Shown here piece after piece: positions 6,558-13,303 of a DNA stretch of 17,085 bases. The DNA lies in assembly GCA_964389475.1 (NCBI GenBank), contig CAYMFD010000086.1, positions 1 through 17,085 of the forward strand. Direction: 5' to 3'. Numbering within the stretch: position 1 is the stretch's first letter; each line of letters starts with the position of its first letter. The translations under genes were made by a program, and so were the position numbers. The stretch comes from CAYMFD01 sp964389475. GTDB taxonomy: Bacteria > Bacteroidota > Bacteroidia > Chitinophagales > Saprospiraceae. Below the pieces are notes generated by a model, which saw only the letters and a program-made list of their open reading frames with translations, ran no database searches and was not told the origin of the DNA.

Positions 6558-8200
6558 TACTGTCGTGTTTCTGTTTTGAAAAATCCTCTGCCTAAACCCT
6601 CTTCAAGGATCGCTTTCATAGCATCCCTCGTATTCTCATCATTTCGCATCTGCATATGATTGGATCCATCCATGAATCTACTAGGCCAATAATTCTGTCC
6701 TGGTGCACTTTGAGCAGATTCTGTAAGGATAAAGCCATCAGACTCATACTCTAGAAAATTACCGGTGTAGGAGATCGTCATATCACAACTACTCCATGGA
6801 TAGCCCGGAGTACCGTTATTACAATAATACTCATCTACTACGACCACTTCACCAGTCTGAGCATTAATGCACTCACAGTCTTGCTCTGGCAAGACCTCGG
6901 CAGTACGAGCACCAATTAATATCTTCCAATAACCATTTACTCTATCAAAATAGTTCAATCCTTCCTGGTATGACTGAGCCAACTTTCTCGATCTAGCTTT
7001 AAACAGAGGAAGTCTACTGTCAGCTGATGAGGACCAGTGATTATATTTCGCCTCATAATAGCTCATGACATCATCCACTTGATCTAGTCCCAATTGATCT
7101 GACTGACCGGCCTGCCATAGATCATAATCATTAGGCACTTTAAGGAATGTGCCTACGAATCTAGCATACATTGTTTCATTATCATCAAACTCCCTTCCAT
7201 AGAAAACAGCGTTATGCTGAGTATTCATAGGTGGTACATTACCTGCATTGCTTAGTGCGAGATCCTCCTCTATTCCTTCAGTAATGAGTGGAATTAACGT
7301 GGGCTCAATGATTGATGACACTGCCGTACACAGCTCTTCTACAGCAGTCGATGCAAACCCTGCTGCTACGGCTGCTCGACCAAGAGGTAGCTGTATTTCT
7401 GGAGTACCGTCGACACCTAATGGTACTGTTATCCCACTAACCTCTTCTAACGCTGGTCCCGATCCTAATGCCTTACAAGTTTCTTCGATGACAAATGAGA
7501 TGCGATCAGGGTGTTCGAGCATGTTGTCAGCAACAATTGCACCAGCATGCGGTGTACCGAAAGTAACTAGGCCACTAAATAATGGAATATCGGTGTTCTC
7601 TACTGTCAGTACTCCCATCTGGCGAGCTACTAGACCTCCTTGACTGTGAGCAATTAGAAAATTACGATGTATTTGAGGCGTCTGGACGAAAACATTTCTT
7701 ATTTTTCCTTCCAGGTTATCTGCCGCATCTTGTAGGGATGCTTCAGATGCAGAGTAATTATGTCTAGAAGTAATCGCTTTATATTCCGTCGCTACATGGT
7801 TGGCTGCTTTCTCCCAGGTAAGATCATTGCCCTTCCAACCATGGATAAACTCAATTTTTCTGTCATATATAGATGGAGGGCAGCCATTCTCACTATTGGG
7901 TCCTGATTCACATGGACAAGCATCCTCACCATCTAGGAAGCCGTCATTATCACTGTCAGGATCTAAGACATTAATAGTGCCGTCACCGTCACAATCTCCA
8001 TCTACTTCTAACTCGTCAGGCAAACCGTCTCCATCAGTATCTGTAGGTGGGATCGGCGGTGGAGGGGGGTTATCGGGAATATCAATGATTTGGACTGTAA
8101 GGTCTGGTAAGACAGGATTACATACCGGTGATTGAGCCAGAACCATGTAGGTCTGAGTGATAGCTAGTGCTACGAGTAAAATATTTAGAGTAGTTTTCAT
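6557..8200 (-). CDS. secreted alpha/beta-hydrolase (lipase/esterase-like) with TSP3 calcium-binding linker
   Basis: This encodes 547 residues. A Sec signal peptide (about 1-22, ending VLAQS) is followed by a proline-rich spacer (44-52). Then come thrombospondin type 3-like Asp-rich repeats (about 53-97, DTDGDGLPDELE, DPDSDNDGFLDGEDACPC) that should bind calcium. The hydrolase domain starts with the FIHGW oxyanion-loop segment (118-122). The nucleophile elbow AHSQGG is at 184-189, with Ser186 as probable nucleophile, and FGTPHAG follows at 214-220. A late SNHMQM segment supplies a candidate catalytic His515. This resembles PGAP1/lipase-class folds; the substrate is unknown. No T9SS tail is visible, so it may stay periplasmic or use another route. 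Its stop overlaps the next start (TAATG), and the T9SS-tailed gene ends 3 bp upstream of its start. Cysteine pairs in the C-terminal third (CECINA, YYCNN, SSCDM) suggest disulfides. Confidence 0.85.
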   Translation of the reverse strand: MKTTLNILLVALAITQTYMVLAQSPVCNPVLPDLTVQIIDIPDNPPPPPIPPTDTDGDGLPDELEVDGDCDGDGTINVLDPDSDNDGFLDGEDACPCESGPNSENGCPPSIYDRKIEFIHGWKGNDLTWEKAANHVATEYKAITSRHNYSASEASLQDAADNLEGKIRNVFVQTPQIHRNFLIAHSQGGLVARQMGVLTVENTDIPLFSGLVTFGTPHAGAIVADNMLEHPDRISFVIEETCKALGSGPALEEVSGITVPLGVDGTPEIQLPLGRAAVAAGFASTAVEELCTAVSSIIEPTLIPLITEGIEEDLALSNAGNVPPMNTQHNAVFYGREFDDNETMYARFVGTFLKVPNDYDLWQAGQSDQLGLDQVDDVMSYYEAKYNHWSSSADSRLPLFKARSRKLAQSYQEGLNYFDRVNGYWKILIGARTAEVLPEQDCECINAQTGEVVVVDEYYCNNGTPGYPWSSCDMTISYTGNFLEYESDGFILTESAQSAPGQNYWPSRFMDGSNHMQMRNDENTRDAMKAILEEGLGRGFFKTETRQ

Positions 8201-8203
8201 TAG

Positions 8204-9319
8204 TTATGACTTTATAAATTTAGTGTTGAATGCTTGACCATCGGTTGTGGTCACTGTTATTAGGTAGACACCTTGCTGGTAAGCCGATACGTTGGCTTCA
8301 AATACGCCACTATCAAAATCATGTTTTCTGGCTAGTAATAGTCTTCCATCAATCGATCGAATCTCTACTCTACCGACTTCAGCAATATCTACAGCTACTC
8401 TTAAATAGTTGTCTACTGGATTTGGTGCTACTACAAGCTTGCTGTCGACGATCAGGCTATTAGCGTTGCTACCTGAAGAATACGGTTGAAGGCTGCAACT
8501 TATTGACCAGTTAGAATACTGTGTTGTCGTGACGGTCTGAGCACAAGTAGAAGTTAGCAGTTCTTTCTTTGTATAGGTTATTGACTGGTCAATTAAGTAA
8601 GCTCCTACAACGGCATCCCACACATAGTAACTAGTTGTTGTGCTAGTCGTATCAGCTCCGTCAAATAGATACTCCCTGATGATATGTTCACCGGGATCCC
8701 AAGTCACCAAAAAATCATTATTGTACACTGCAATGTTGCTTCCTTCGCTACTAGTGTAGTATCCTAGATTTTGATATTCAATAATTTCTTGATCAGATGG
8801 CACATAAAAAGCAACGGACTTAAGGACACCGTATTTTTCAACGGTTGTAGTAACTTCTTCAAAGGATTGACCGCTTGATTGTGTATGCATCACTAACAGT
8901 GAGTATGTGTGGCTCGACTGATCGTAAGTATAAATCCCAGATTCCGTAGCTTTAGTGGTACTGTTTTTCCACCAGTCGGAAATATAAGGCGTTTGAGCAT
9001 TATATTCCGACGATATCCCATCACTAGTAATGATGGTTCTAATAGCTGGTGTATACCAGTCTGGATACATGTTTTCAGAAGCTACATAAGTGACGACCTC
9101 TCTGTAGGCATTGTCTCCATCTGCTGGGTAAAAACCAATATAATGATCAGTCGTTTGTGATTGCCGCTCAAGATTCATAATATCTATCGCCTCAAGCGTT
9201 GTTAGATCTATTTGATCTGAAAGAGTGATTTTATCTGTCACTTGCTTCGTATAACACATTTCTGAAGCGTAGGGTACAGTTGATGTTGATACTTGAGAGT
9301 TAACTGCTTGACCAGCCAA
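8204..9319 (-). CDS. T9SS-exported protein of unknown function with type A sorting domain; start displaced
   Basis: The uninterrupted frame is 371 codons from a TTG at 9319. The last 79 residues (about 293-371) are a Por secretion system C-terminal sorting domain: APNPVDNYLRV, VEIRSIDGRLL, VSAYQQGVYLITV, then a Lys-containing FIKS end. This predicts export by the type IX system and cleavage or attachment at the cell surface. The remaining 290 residues are rich in Ser, Thr and Tyr and beta-prone, with no family I recognise. A TTG start would leave no signal peptide, which T9SS cargo needs. The frame continues open upstream and encodes one (see 9320-9360), but its ATG is out of frame by one base. 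It is first in the operon with the hydrolase (3-bp gap) and the PQQ-propeller lipoprotein. Confidence 0.75.
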   Translation of the reverse strand: MAGQAVNSQVSTSTVPYASEMCYTKQVTDKITLSDQIDLTTLEAIDIMNLERQSQTTDHYIGFYPADGDNAYREVVTYVASENMYPDWYTPAIRTIITSDGISSEYNAQTPYISDWWKNSTTKATESGIYTYDQSSHTYSLLVMHTQSSGQSFEEVTTTVEKYGVLKSVAFYVPSDQEIIEYQNLGYYTSSEGSNIAVYNNDFLVTWDPGEHIIREYLFDGADTTSTTTSYYVWDAVVGAYLIDQSITYTKKELLTSTCAQTVTTTQYSNWSISCSLQPYSSGSNANSLIVDSKLVVAPNPVDNYLRVAVDIAEVGRVEIRSIDGRLLLARKHDFDSGVFEANVSAYQQGVYLITVTTTDGQAFNTKFIKS

Positions 9320-9360
9320 GAGAATTATTGACAGTACTGAAAGTCGCCTTATTAATTCAT
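9320..9360 (-). other. displaced signal-peptide coding segment of the T9SS-tailed gene
   Basis: In the frame of the downstream gene this segment encodes LIRRLSVLSIILLAGQA, a textbook Sec signal, but no ATG, GTG or TTG starts it. An ATG at 9360-9358 is followed by AAT TAA in its own frame. Adding one base in the AA run (ATGAAATTAATAAGG) would give MKLIRRLSVLSIILLAG, in frame with the gene. I infer either a one-base deletion in the genome or a consensus error in the assembly. Initiation at a non-standard ATA or ATT codon is a less likely alternative. Confidence 0.65.
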
Positions 9361-9475
9361 GCCATTTGAAATTCTGTAAAAATAGGAAAGCCTAAATGAA
9401 TAGATCATAAAATGTAGTTTTTAATAAACAAATAATAAAACAGTCGCAAGTAAGGCACGATAGAAGATATGAAGC

Positions 9476-9513
9476 GATGACAATCATCATACCCTGAGGT
9501 GATTCTCATCATA
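9476..9513. promoter_or_regulatory. tandem operator-like palindromes, 22-24 bp apart
   Basis: The intergenic region 9361-9663 holds no gene. Within it, GATGA-caa-TCATC (9476-9488) is a perfect 5-bp inverted repeat with a 3-bp spacer. A second copy, GGTGA-ttc-TCATC, lies at 9498-9510 with one imperfect pair. Extended, both read TGAnnnTCATCATA (9478-9491 and 9500-9513), 11 of 14 bases identical, 22 bp apart, which is two helical turns. The sites lie about 115-150 bp upstream of the probable start of the T9SS-tailed gene, a position suited to a dimeric regulator. Also in this gap, an AGGTGA/TCACCT pair flanks the second copy, and CTAGAC-ac-GTCTAG (9598-9611) is another short palindrome. No full promoter was recognised. 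Confidence 0.4.
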
Positions 9514-9663
9514 ATTACTTCACCTTTTAGGAAATAGCCTCAAAAACAGATCCTCTCAAACTGGTTGGGATGCATCAAAGCAGTCTACATTGATATGCTA
9601 GACACGTCTAGTCGCGAAAGTGAAGCAAGTGCTAGTAAAACTGGGACCCTGTCGAATACTTGG

Positions 9664-10134
9664 TTAAAAAGACTTGATCTTGTCAATAATGGAGGATGAG
9701 CTGTGCCCTGGTAGAAAACTGAGTTGCCTGACCTCTCCTCCGTACTGAGTCACGAAGTCTGCACCTACAATCTCATCGATCTTGTAGTCCCCTCCCTTTA
9801 CGAGGATGTCGGGTTTGATCACTTTGATCAGTTCTAGAGGTGTGTCCTCTTCGAATAGTACGGCGGCACCTATAGGCTTGAGTGCTGCAATGATCTGTAG
9901 GCGGGTTTCCTCGTCTTTGATAGGTCGGGAAGGTCCTTTTAGCCGTTGGACGGACTGGTCACTATTGACACCCACTACGAGGTAGTCCCCTAGCTGGGCC
10001 GCCTCGGTCAGGTAGGCGATATGCCCCTGGTGAAGGAGGTCGAAACATCCATTGGTGAATACGATAGACTTACTGTCTCGCCTCCACTGGCTCACAAGCG
10101 CTAGCAGTGCCTCCCTGTCTCTACACGCAGGCAT
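9664..10134 (-). CDS. rfaE2: D-glycero-beta-D-manno-heptose 1-phosphate adenylyltransferase
   Basis: This 156-residue stand-alone nucleotidyltransferase corresponds to the C-terminal half of HldE. It adds AMP to heptose 1-phosphate to make ADP-heptose for lipopolysaccharide core. Landmarks: FTNGCFDLLHQGHIAYL (residues 26-42, HxGH at H35 and H38), VGVNSDQSVQRLKGPSRP (54-71), the EEDTPLELI segment, LVKGGDY (111-117), and a PGHSSSSIIDKIK end that matches the HldE STTxII tail. The first kinase half of HldE is absent here, consistent with separate kinase and transferase genes in many Bacteroidota. Its ATG overlaps by one base the stop of the upstream membrane-protein gene once the assembly gap is collapsed (TAATG), which implies coupling. 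gmhA, an earlier step of the same pathway, is on the other strand 3 kb away. Confidence 0.93.
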   Translation of the reverse strand: MPACRDREALLALVSQWRRDSKSIVFTNGCFDLLHQGHIAYLTEAAQLGDYLVVGVNSDQSVQRLKGPSRPIKDEETRLQIIAALKPIGAAVLFEEDTPLELIKVIKPDILVKGGDYKIDEIVGADFVTQYGGEVRQLSFLPGHSSSSIIDKIKSF

Positions 10135-11341
10135 TATCGAGATCGATTAAAGCTAGGTAAGATCGCCAAGGCTAGCAGCCCCATAAGCACGTTACACCCT
10201 AACTGCACAGAGAAGAAAAAGATATTGGCAAAAGAAAAGCCGTCTGNNNNNNNNNNNNNNNNNNNNNNNNNNNNNNNNNNNNNNNNNNNNNNNNNNNNNN
10301 NNNNNNNNNNNNNNNNNNNNNNNNNNNNNNNNNNNNNNNNNNNNNNTTACACCCTAACTGCACAGAGAAGAAAAAGATATTGGCAAAAGAAAAGCCGTCT
10401 GCCTCAGATATGCCATAAATCGCAAGACCCTGCCCGATCATGAAGTGGTAGGCTCCCATACCTCCAGGAGCTGGAAATACAAAGCCTAGTGTGCCTAGCA
10501 CGAAGACGACTAGGGCAGCAACAGCACCCAGGTTCTCCGTCGGCGCAAAGGCGAACATCGAGACGTAGGTCATAAGGTAGTACATCAGCCAAATGATGAT
10601 GCTATACAGCACAAAGAGGCTAGGCCTACGTAGCTGGGCTATACTTTTGATACCGACCCACAGACCCTCTAGTAAGTTGACAACCTTGGCGCCTATCGAG
10701 GACTGCATAATCGAAGTCCTGTAGCGCCATGCCAGCGCTAGCAGGGTTAAGCCCACTAAACCAACGGCACCTATCAGCATAGGATAATTAGTTATCAGGG
10801 CGATCTTGCCAGAGAGGTCCATGTTTTCCTCTAGGTAGACGCCTATCGTATCATAGCTCAGCAGGAGACTCAGCATAATCACCACTAGCAAGCAGATGAC
10901 ATCCATCACTCGATCCGTGACGATGGTACCCATGACCTTCTCAGGCTGATATCCTTCGTATTTACTGAGCACGCCTGCCCGTACGAACTCCCCAGAGCGA
11001 GGTATACCTAGATTGACCAGGTAGCCGATCATTACCGAGCCTATACTGTTGACGAAGTGTGGACGGTAACCTAGCGGCTCCAGCATTTGATGCCAGCGCA
11101 AGACCCTAGCGATGTTGCTGACCATGAAGAGCACCAACGCAATCAGTACGTAGGAGTAGTCGGCTGACCTAAAGTCTTGTAAAATCTTAGACCCCAGATC
11201 ACAGTCCTCTATAGGTATGCCCTTGAGCTCGCAGTCAGCGAGATAAGCCGTGCTGTAATTACTGTAAAGCAGGCACATAATACCGATGCCAACTCCCAAA
11301 AAACCCAGGGTCTGAAGTAGCGATTTGGTCTTGTCTGTCAA
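10134..11341 (-). CDS. lysylphosphatidylglycerol synthase-like / UPF0104 flippase-like membrane protein (split by assembly gap)
   Basis: This is a multi-spanning inner-membrane protein of the YbhN/AglD/MprF-N type. Visible motifs are RVLRWHQMLEPLG, IPRSGEFVRAGVLSKYEG and FVFPAPGGMGAYHFMIGQGLA, all characteristic of the family; members act as or resemble lipid flippases. There are about eight hydrophobic spans, and no MprF synthase domain. The gene runs into 100 Ns. If read straight through it stops artificially near 10199. Collapsing the 55-bp duplicate plus the Ns removes 155 bp. The frame then continues LGCNVLMGLLALAILPSFNR, adding a final membrane helix, and ends at TAA 10136-10134, whose last base is the A of the rfaE2 ATG. 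That gives 350 residues. The gene begins 6 bp after panD. Confidence 0.85.
10192..10246. repeat. left copy of 55-bp duplication at scaffold gap
   Basis: These 55 bases, from TTACACCCTAAC to GCCGTCTG, are identical to 10347-10401 on the far side of the N run. An exact direct repeat of 55 bases abutting both sides of a 100-N gap is what an assembler leaves when contig ends share a k-mer overlap (k=55) that was not merged. Confidence 0.95.
10247..10346. other. assembly gap, 100 N
   Basis: There are exactly 100 ambiguous bases, the usual placeholder for a gap of unknown size. Because the flanks repeat exactly and collapsing them restores the reading frame, the real gap length is probably minus 55 bp, meaning no sequence is missing. 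Confidence 0.98.
10347..10401. repeat. right copy of 55-bp duplication at scaffold gap
   Basis: This is identical to 10192-10246. On the minus strand it encodes the FSFANIFFFSVQLGC part of the flippase-like protein and continues correctly only into the sequence below 10192. Confidence 0.95.
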
Positions 11342-11347
11342 AGGTGT

Positions 11348-11692
11348 CTAGATCTGGTTCTTCTCATCGGGAAAGACGACCGTTGGTTGAAACTCAACAG
11401 CCTCCTCGGGTGTCATCAACGCATAAGAGATAATGATCACGACATCGCCTACCTCTGCTCGGCGGGCGGCAGCACCATTGAGGCATATCACGCCAGAGCC
11501 TCTTTCACCCGGTATGACGTAGGTCTCTATCCGCTCGCCATTGTTATTATTAACGATCTGCACCTTCTCGCCTTCGTAGAGATTAGCCGCCTCCATAAGG
11601 TCTTGATCGATGGTGATCGAACCTACATAATTAAGGTTGGCCTCTGTAATAACCCCACGATGGATCTTGGATTTGTGTATTGTCAGTAGCAT
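11348..11692 (-). CDS. panD: aspartate 1-decarboxylase, pyruvoyl-dependent
   Basis: PanD decarboxylates aspartate to beta-alanine for pantothenate and CoA synthesis in the cytosol. It self-cleaves at a Gly-Ser bond to form the pyruvoyl group. I choose the ATG at 11692, giving 114 residues. This puts the cleavage site YVGS at Gly24-Ser25, the same numbering as in characterised PanD, whereas an ATG 18 bp upstream would shift it to 30-31. Other landmarks: KSKIHRGVITEANLNYVGS, ITIDQDLMEAA, GERGSGVICLNGAAA and the GDVVIIISYALM segment. It is the first gene of the unit with the flippase-like gene (6-bp gap) and rfaE2. panC is not in the window. Confidence 0.95.
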   Translation of the reverse strand: MLLTIHKSKIHRGVITEANLNYVGSITIDQDLMEAANLYEGEKVQIVNNNNGERIETYVIPGERGSGVICLNGAAARRAEVGDVVIIISYALMTPEEAVEFQPTVVFPDEKNQI

Positions 11693-11696
11693 AGTG

Positions 11697-11704
11697 CAAA
11701 AGTA
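11697..11704 (-). promoter_or_regulatory. candidate -7 element immediately before panD
   Basis: On the minus strand TACTTTTG fits TAnnTTTG and lies only 4 nt before the panD ATG, so transcription from it would start at or next to the start codon (leaderless mRNA). I found no TTG or TTTG at 19-21 bp upstream, so support rests on the -7 match and position alone. Confidence 0.35.
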
Positions 11705-11778
11705 GAGCAATCATTCGGTATTTATATTGACTGGTCAAAGTGAGGATACTTTCCAAGAGATCGGAGAGTTTTCAAATA

Positions 11779-11871
11779 GTGATTGAACAAAAGAAGCAGT
11801 GGGATAGACTTCATCAGTTAGTAGCCATTATCGATGCTAAAGCGGTCGAGAACACATCTCTTGCTCCCTGA
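11779..11871 (+). pseudogene. possible coding remnant or very small ORF, 30 codons
   Basis: A + strand frame starting with GTG at 11779 reads VIEQKKQWDRLHQLVAIIDA and ends ENTSLAP before TGA. It resembles an amphipathic helix of a real protein. The frame is open further upstream to a TGA just before CTG GTC AAA, without an ATG. It lies in the panD/glycosyltransferase divergent region next to REP-like elements, where gene debris is common. I do not recognise it; chance is possible. Confidence 0.2.
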
Positions 11872-11900
11872 CATGCGTGGATATTAGGAATACTTTAATG

Positions 11901-11930
11901 AGGTGATTGAGCACGTAGTCGTCGAAACCC
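11901..11930 (+). repeat. REP-like element, copy A
   Basis: It begins AGGTGATTGAG and ends TCGAAACCC, with a variable middle (CACGTAGTCG). The same head and tail occur in copies B and C. The head and near-matching tail of A pair with those of the inverted copy B, giving an 11-bp perfect outer stem. Confidence 0.6.
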
Positions 11931-11944
11931 AGAATAGAAGCGGA

Positions 11945-11978
11945 GATTTCGATTACACTTCGTTACACTCAATCACCT
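11945..11978 (-). repeat. REP-like element, copy B (inverted)
   Basis: Read on the minus strand it is AGGTGATTGAG, a 15-nt variable centre (TGTAACGAAGTGTAA), then TCGAAATC. It is in inverted orientation to copy A, a paired arrangement like bacterial interspersed mosaic elements. Confidence 0.6.
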
Positions 11979-12000
11979 TTACAAGTGACGTTAATTAAGG

Positions 12001-12033
12001 AGGTGATTGAGCAAGCGCAGCGTGGTCGAAATC
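12001..12033 (+). repeat. REP-like element, copy C
   Basis: It has AGGTGATTGAG, a 14-nt centre (CAAGCGCAGCGTGG), then TCGAAATC, the same head and tail as copy B. It lies 22 bp beyond copy B in direct orientation to copy A. The rest of 11711-12132 contains only the small frame at 11779 and the promoter-like elements near 12100-12144. Confidence 0.6.
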
Positions 12034-12098
12034 CCATATATGGCGGATGTCTCAATTCTCAGGGTGCTCTGACCTATCCAGCACATATTAAAAAGACG

Positions 12099-12144
12099 CT
12101 AATGCAATTAGTATCATTTTGAATAGTAATCGGTGTTACTTTTG
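12099..12144 (+). promoter_or_regulatory. candidate promoter region of the glycosyltransferase operon
   Basis: TACTTTTG at 12137-12144 matches TAnnTTTG and ends 6 nt before the ATG at 12151, implying a leaderless or nearly leaderless mRNA. A TTTG lies at 12118-12121, but the 15-bp spacing is short of the usual 19-21. An inverted repeat CTAAT-gca-ATTAG (12099-12111) sits just upstream and could bind a regulator. Confidence 0.35.
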
Positions 12145-12150
12145 CTGGTG

Positions 12151-13278
12151 ATGAAAATCTTAATCGTCGGTCCTGCATACCCCTACAAGGGAGGAATCGC
12201 CTCGTTTAATGAGCGGCTGGCGCAGCAGCTGATCAGGATGGGACACGAGGTGGACCTGCTTACGTTCACCCTACAGTACCCAAAAGTGTTTTTCCCTGGC
12301 AAGACGCAGTTCTCCGAAGCAGAGCCGCCCGACCTCAACATAGAGCGAGGCATCAATGCGGTCAATCCTATATCGTGGTGGACAGCAGGCAGCAAGTACC
12401 GGCGCCATGGCTATGACCTGGTCATTGGCCGCTTTTGGTTGCCACTAATGGGGCCATCACTAGGTGCTACCCTACGGCGCATCAGTCGGGGCACCAATAC
12501 CAAGACGATCTCGATCATCGACAACATCATACCCCACGAGAAACGACCAGGCGACAAAGTATTCGCACAGTACTTTGTCAATGCCAATGACGCATTTGTC
12601 ACCATGTCTCATACGGTGAAGGACGACTTACAGCCATTTCTCAAGGGACAGCCTGTTGGCTATGCCCCACACCCGATCTACGACAACTATGGCGAGATCT
12701 TACCTAGGCATGAAGCCCTAGCCGCCCTAGACCTAGACCCCAGCTTACAGTACGTCCTGTTCTTTGGCTTTATCAGAAAGTATAAAGGGCTCGACCTCCT
12801 GATGAAGGCTTTTGCCATTGCCAGCCGTACCAATGATATGCTGCAGCTACTCGTCGCTGGTGAGTACTACAGCGATGAGCAACAGTATCAAGACCTTATC
12901 GACGAGCTAGACATCAGAGGCAAGGTCGTGCTACATACCGACTTTATACCCAATGACCGCGTCAAGTACTACTTCTGCGCGGCGGACCTAGTTGCGCAGA
13001 CATACCGTAGCGCCACACAGAGCGGTATATCACAGTTAGCTATACACTTCGAGCGACCCATCTTGAGCACGGATGTAGGCGGCCTGCCCGAGACGACCAT
13101 CGATAGGCAGACAGGCTACCTCACACCCGTTGATATCGAGGCTATTGCATCGGCATTAAGGCTACACTTCGGCATGGCTACACCACCCGACTATCAAAAA
13201 GGCATCCAGCAGCTAAAAGAAAAGTTCTCCTGGCAACGTTTTGCTGAGACCATTATCAACCTATACCGTAGCCTCTAA
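12151..13278 (+). CDS. GT4-family glycosyltransferase
   Basis: I choose the ATG at 12151, giving MKILIVGPAYPYKGGIA. An in-frame GTG 18 bp upstream is less likely because the residues it adds (Leu-rich, overlapping the -7 element) are not family-like. The protein has 375 residues and a GT-B fold. An N-terminal domain with the glycine-rich PYKGGIASFNERLAQQL loop is followed by a C-terminal nucleotide-sugar domain: YVLFFGFIRKYKGLDLLMKA, LLVAGEYY, FIPNDRVKYYFCAADLVAQTY and the donor-binding SGISQLAIHFERPILSTDVGGLPE. It probably transfers a sugar to a lipid or polysaccharide acceptor at the cytosolic face of the inner membrane. Donor and acceptor cannot be read from sequence. gmhA starts 25 bp downstream, which makes a role in lipopolysaccharide assembly reasonable, though not proven. 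Confidence 0.9.
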   Translation: MKILIVGPAYPYKGGIASFNERLAQQLIRMGHEVDLLTFTLQYPKVFFPGKTQFSEAEPPDLNIERGINAVNPISWWTAGSKYRRHGYDLVIGRFWLPLMGPSLGATLRRISRGTNTKTISIIDNIIPHEKRPGDKVFAQYFVNANDAFVTMSHTVKDDLQPFLKGQPVGYAPHPIYDNYGEILPRHEALAALDLDPSLQYVLFFGFIRKYKGLDLLMKAFAIASRTNDMLQLLVAGEYYSDEQQYQDLIDELDIRGKVVLHTDFIPNDRVKYYFCAADLVAQTYRSATQSGISQLAIHFERPILSTDVGGLPETTIDRQTGYLTPVDIEAIASALRLHFGMATPPDYQKGIQQLKEKFSWQRFAETIINLYRSL

Positions 13279-13303
13279 GGGGCACGGCATTAAGCACTAG
13301 CCA

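Noticed and set aside
7800..8135. Long + strand open frame opposite the hydrolase TSP3/proline region
   Set aside because: Its Ser/Pro/Gly-rich translation is the antisense shadow of the Asp- and Pro-rich repeats of the real gene.
9385..9500. Minus-strand ATG ORF of about 35 codons (MMRITSGYDDCH...) in the region upstream of the T9SS-tailed gene
   Set aside because: It overlaps the tandem palindromes and becomes very AT-rich and hydrophobic towards its end; composition and lack of a ribosome site suggest chance.
9496..9528. AGGTGA...TCACCT inverted repeat as terminator of rfaE2 or as a fourth REP-like copy
   Set aside because: Stem is only 6 bp with a loop of about 20 nt, lies over 130 bp past rfaE2, and lacks the TTGAG and TCGAAA ends of the REP-like family.
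10225..10443. Open frame reading through the N run on the + strand
   Set aside because: It exists only because Ns contain no stops; both flanks belong to the membrane-protein gene on the other strand.
11901..12033. CRISPR-like short repeats with spacers
   Set aside because: Only three copies in mixed orientation, with variation inside the repeat and irregular spacing; REP-like elements explain it better.
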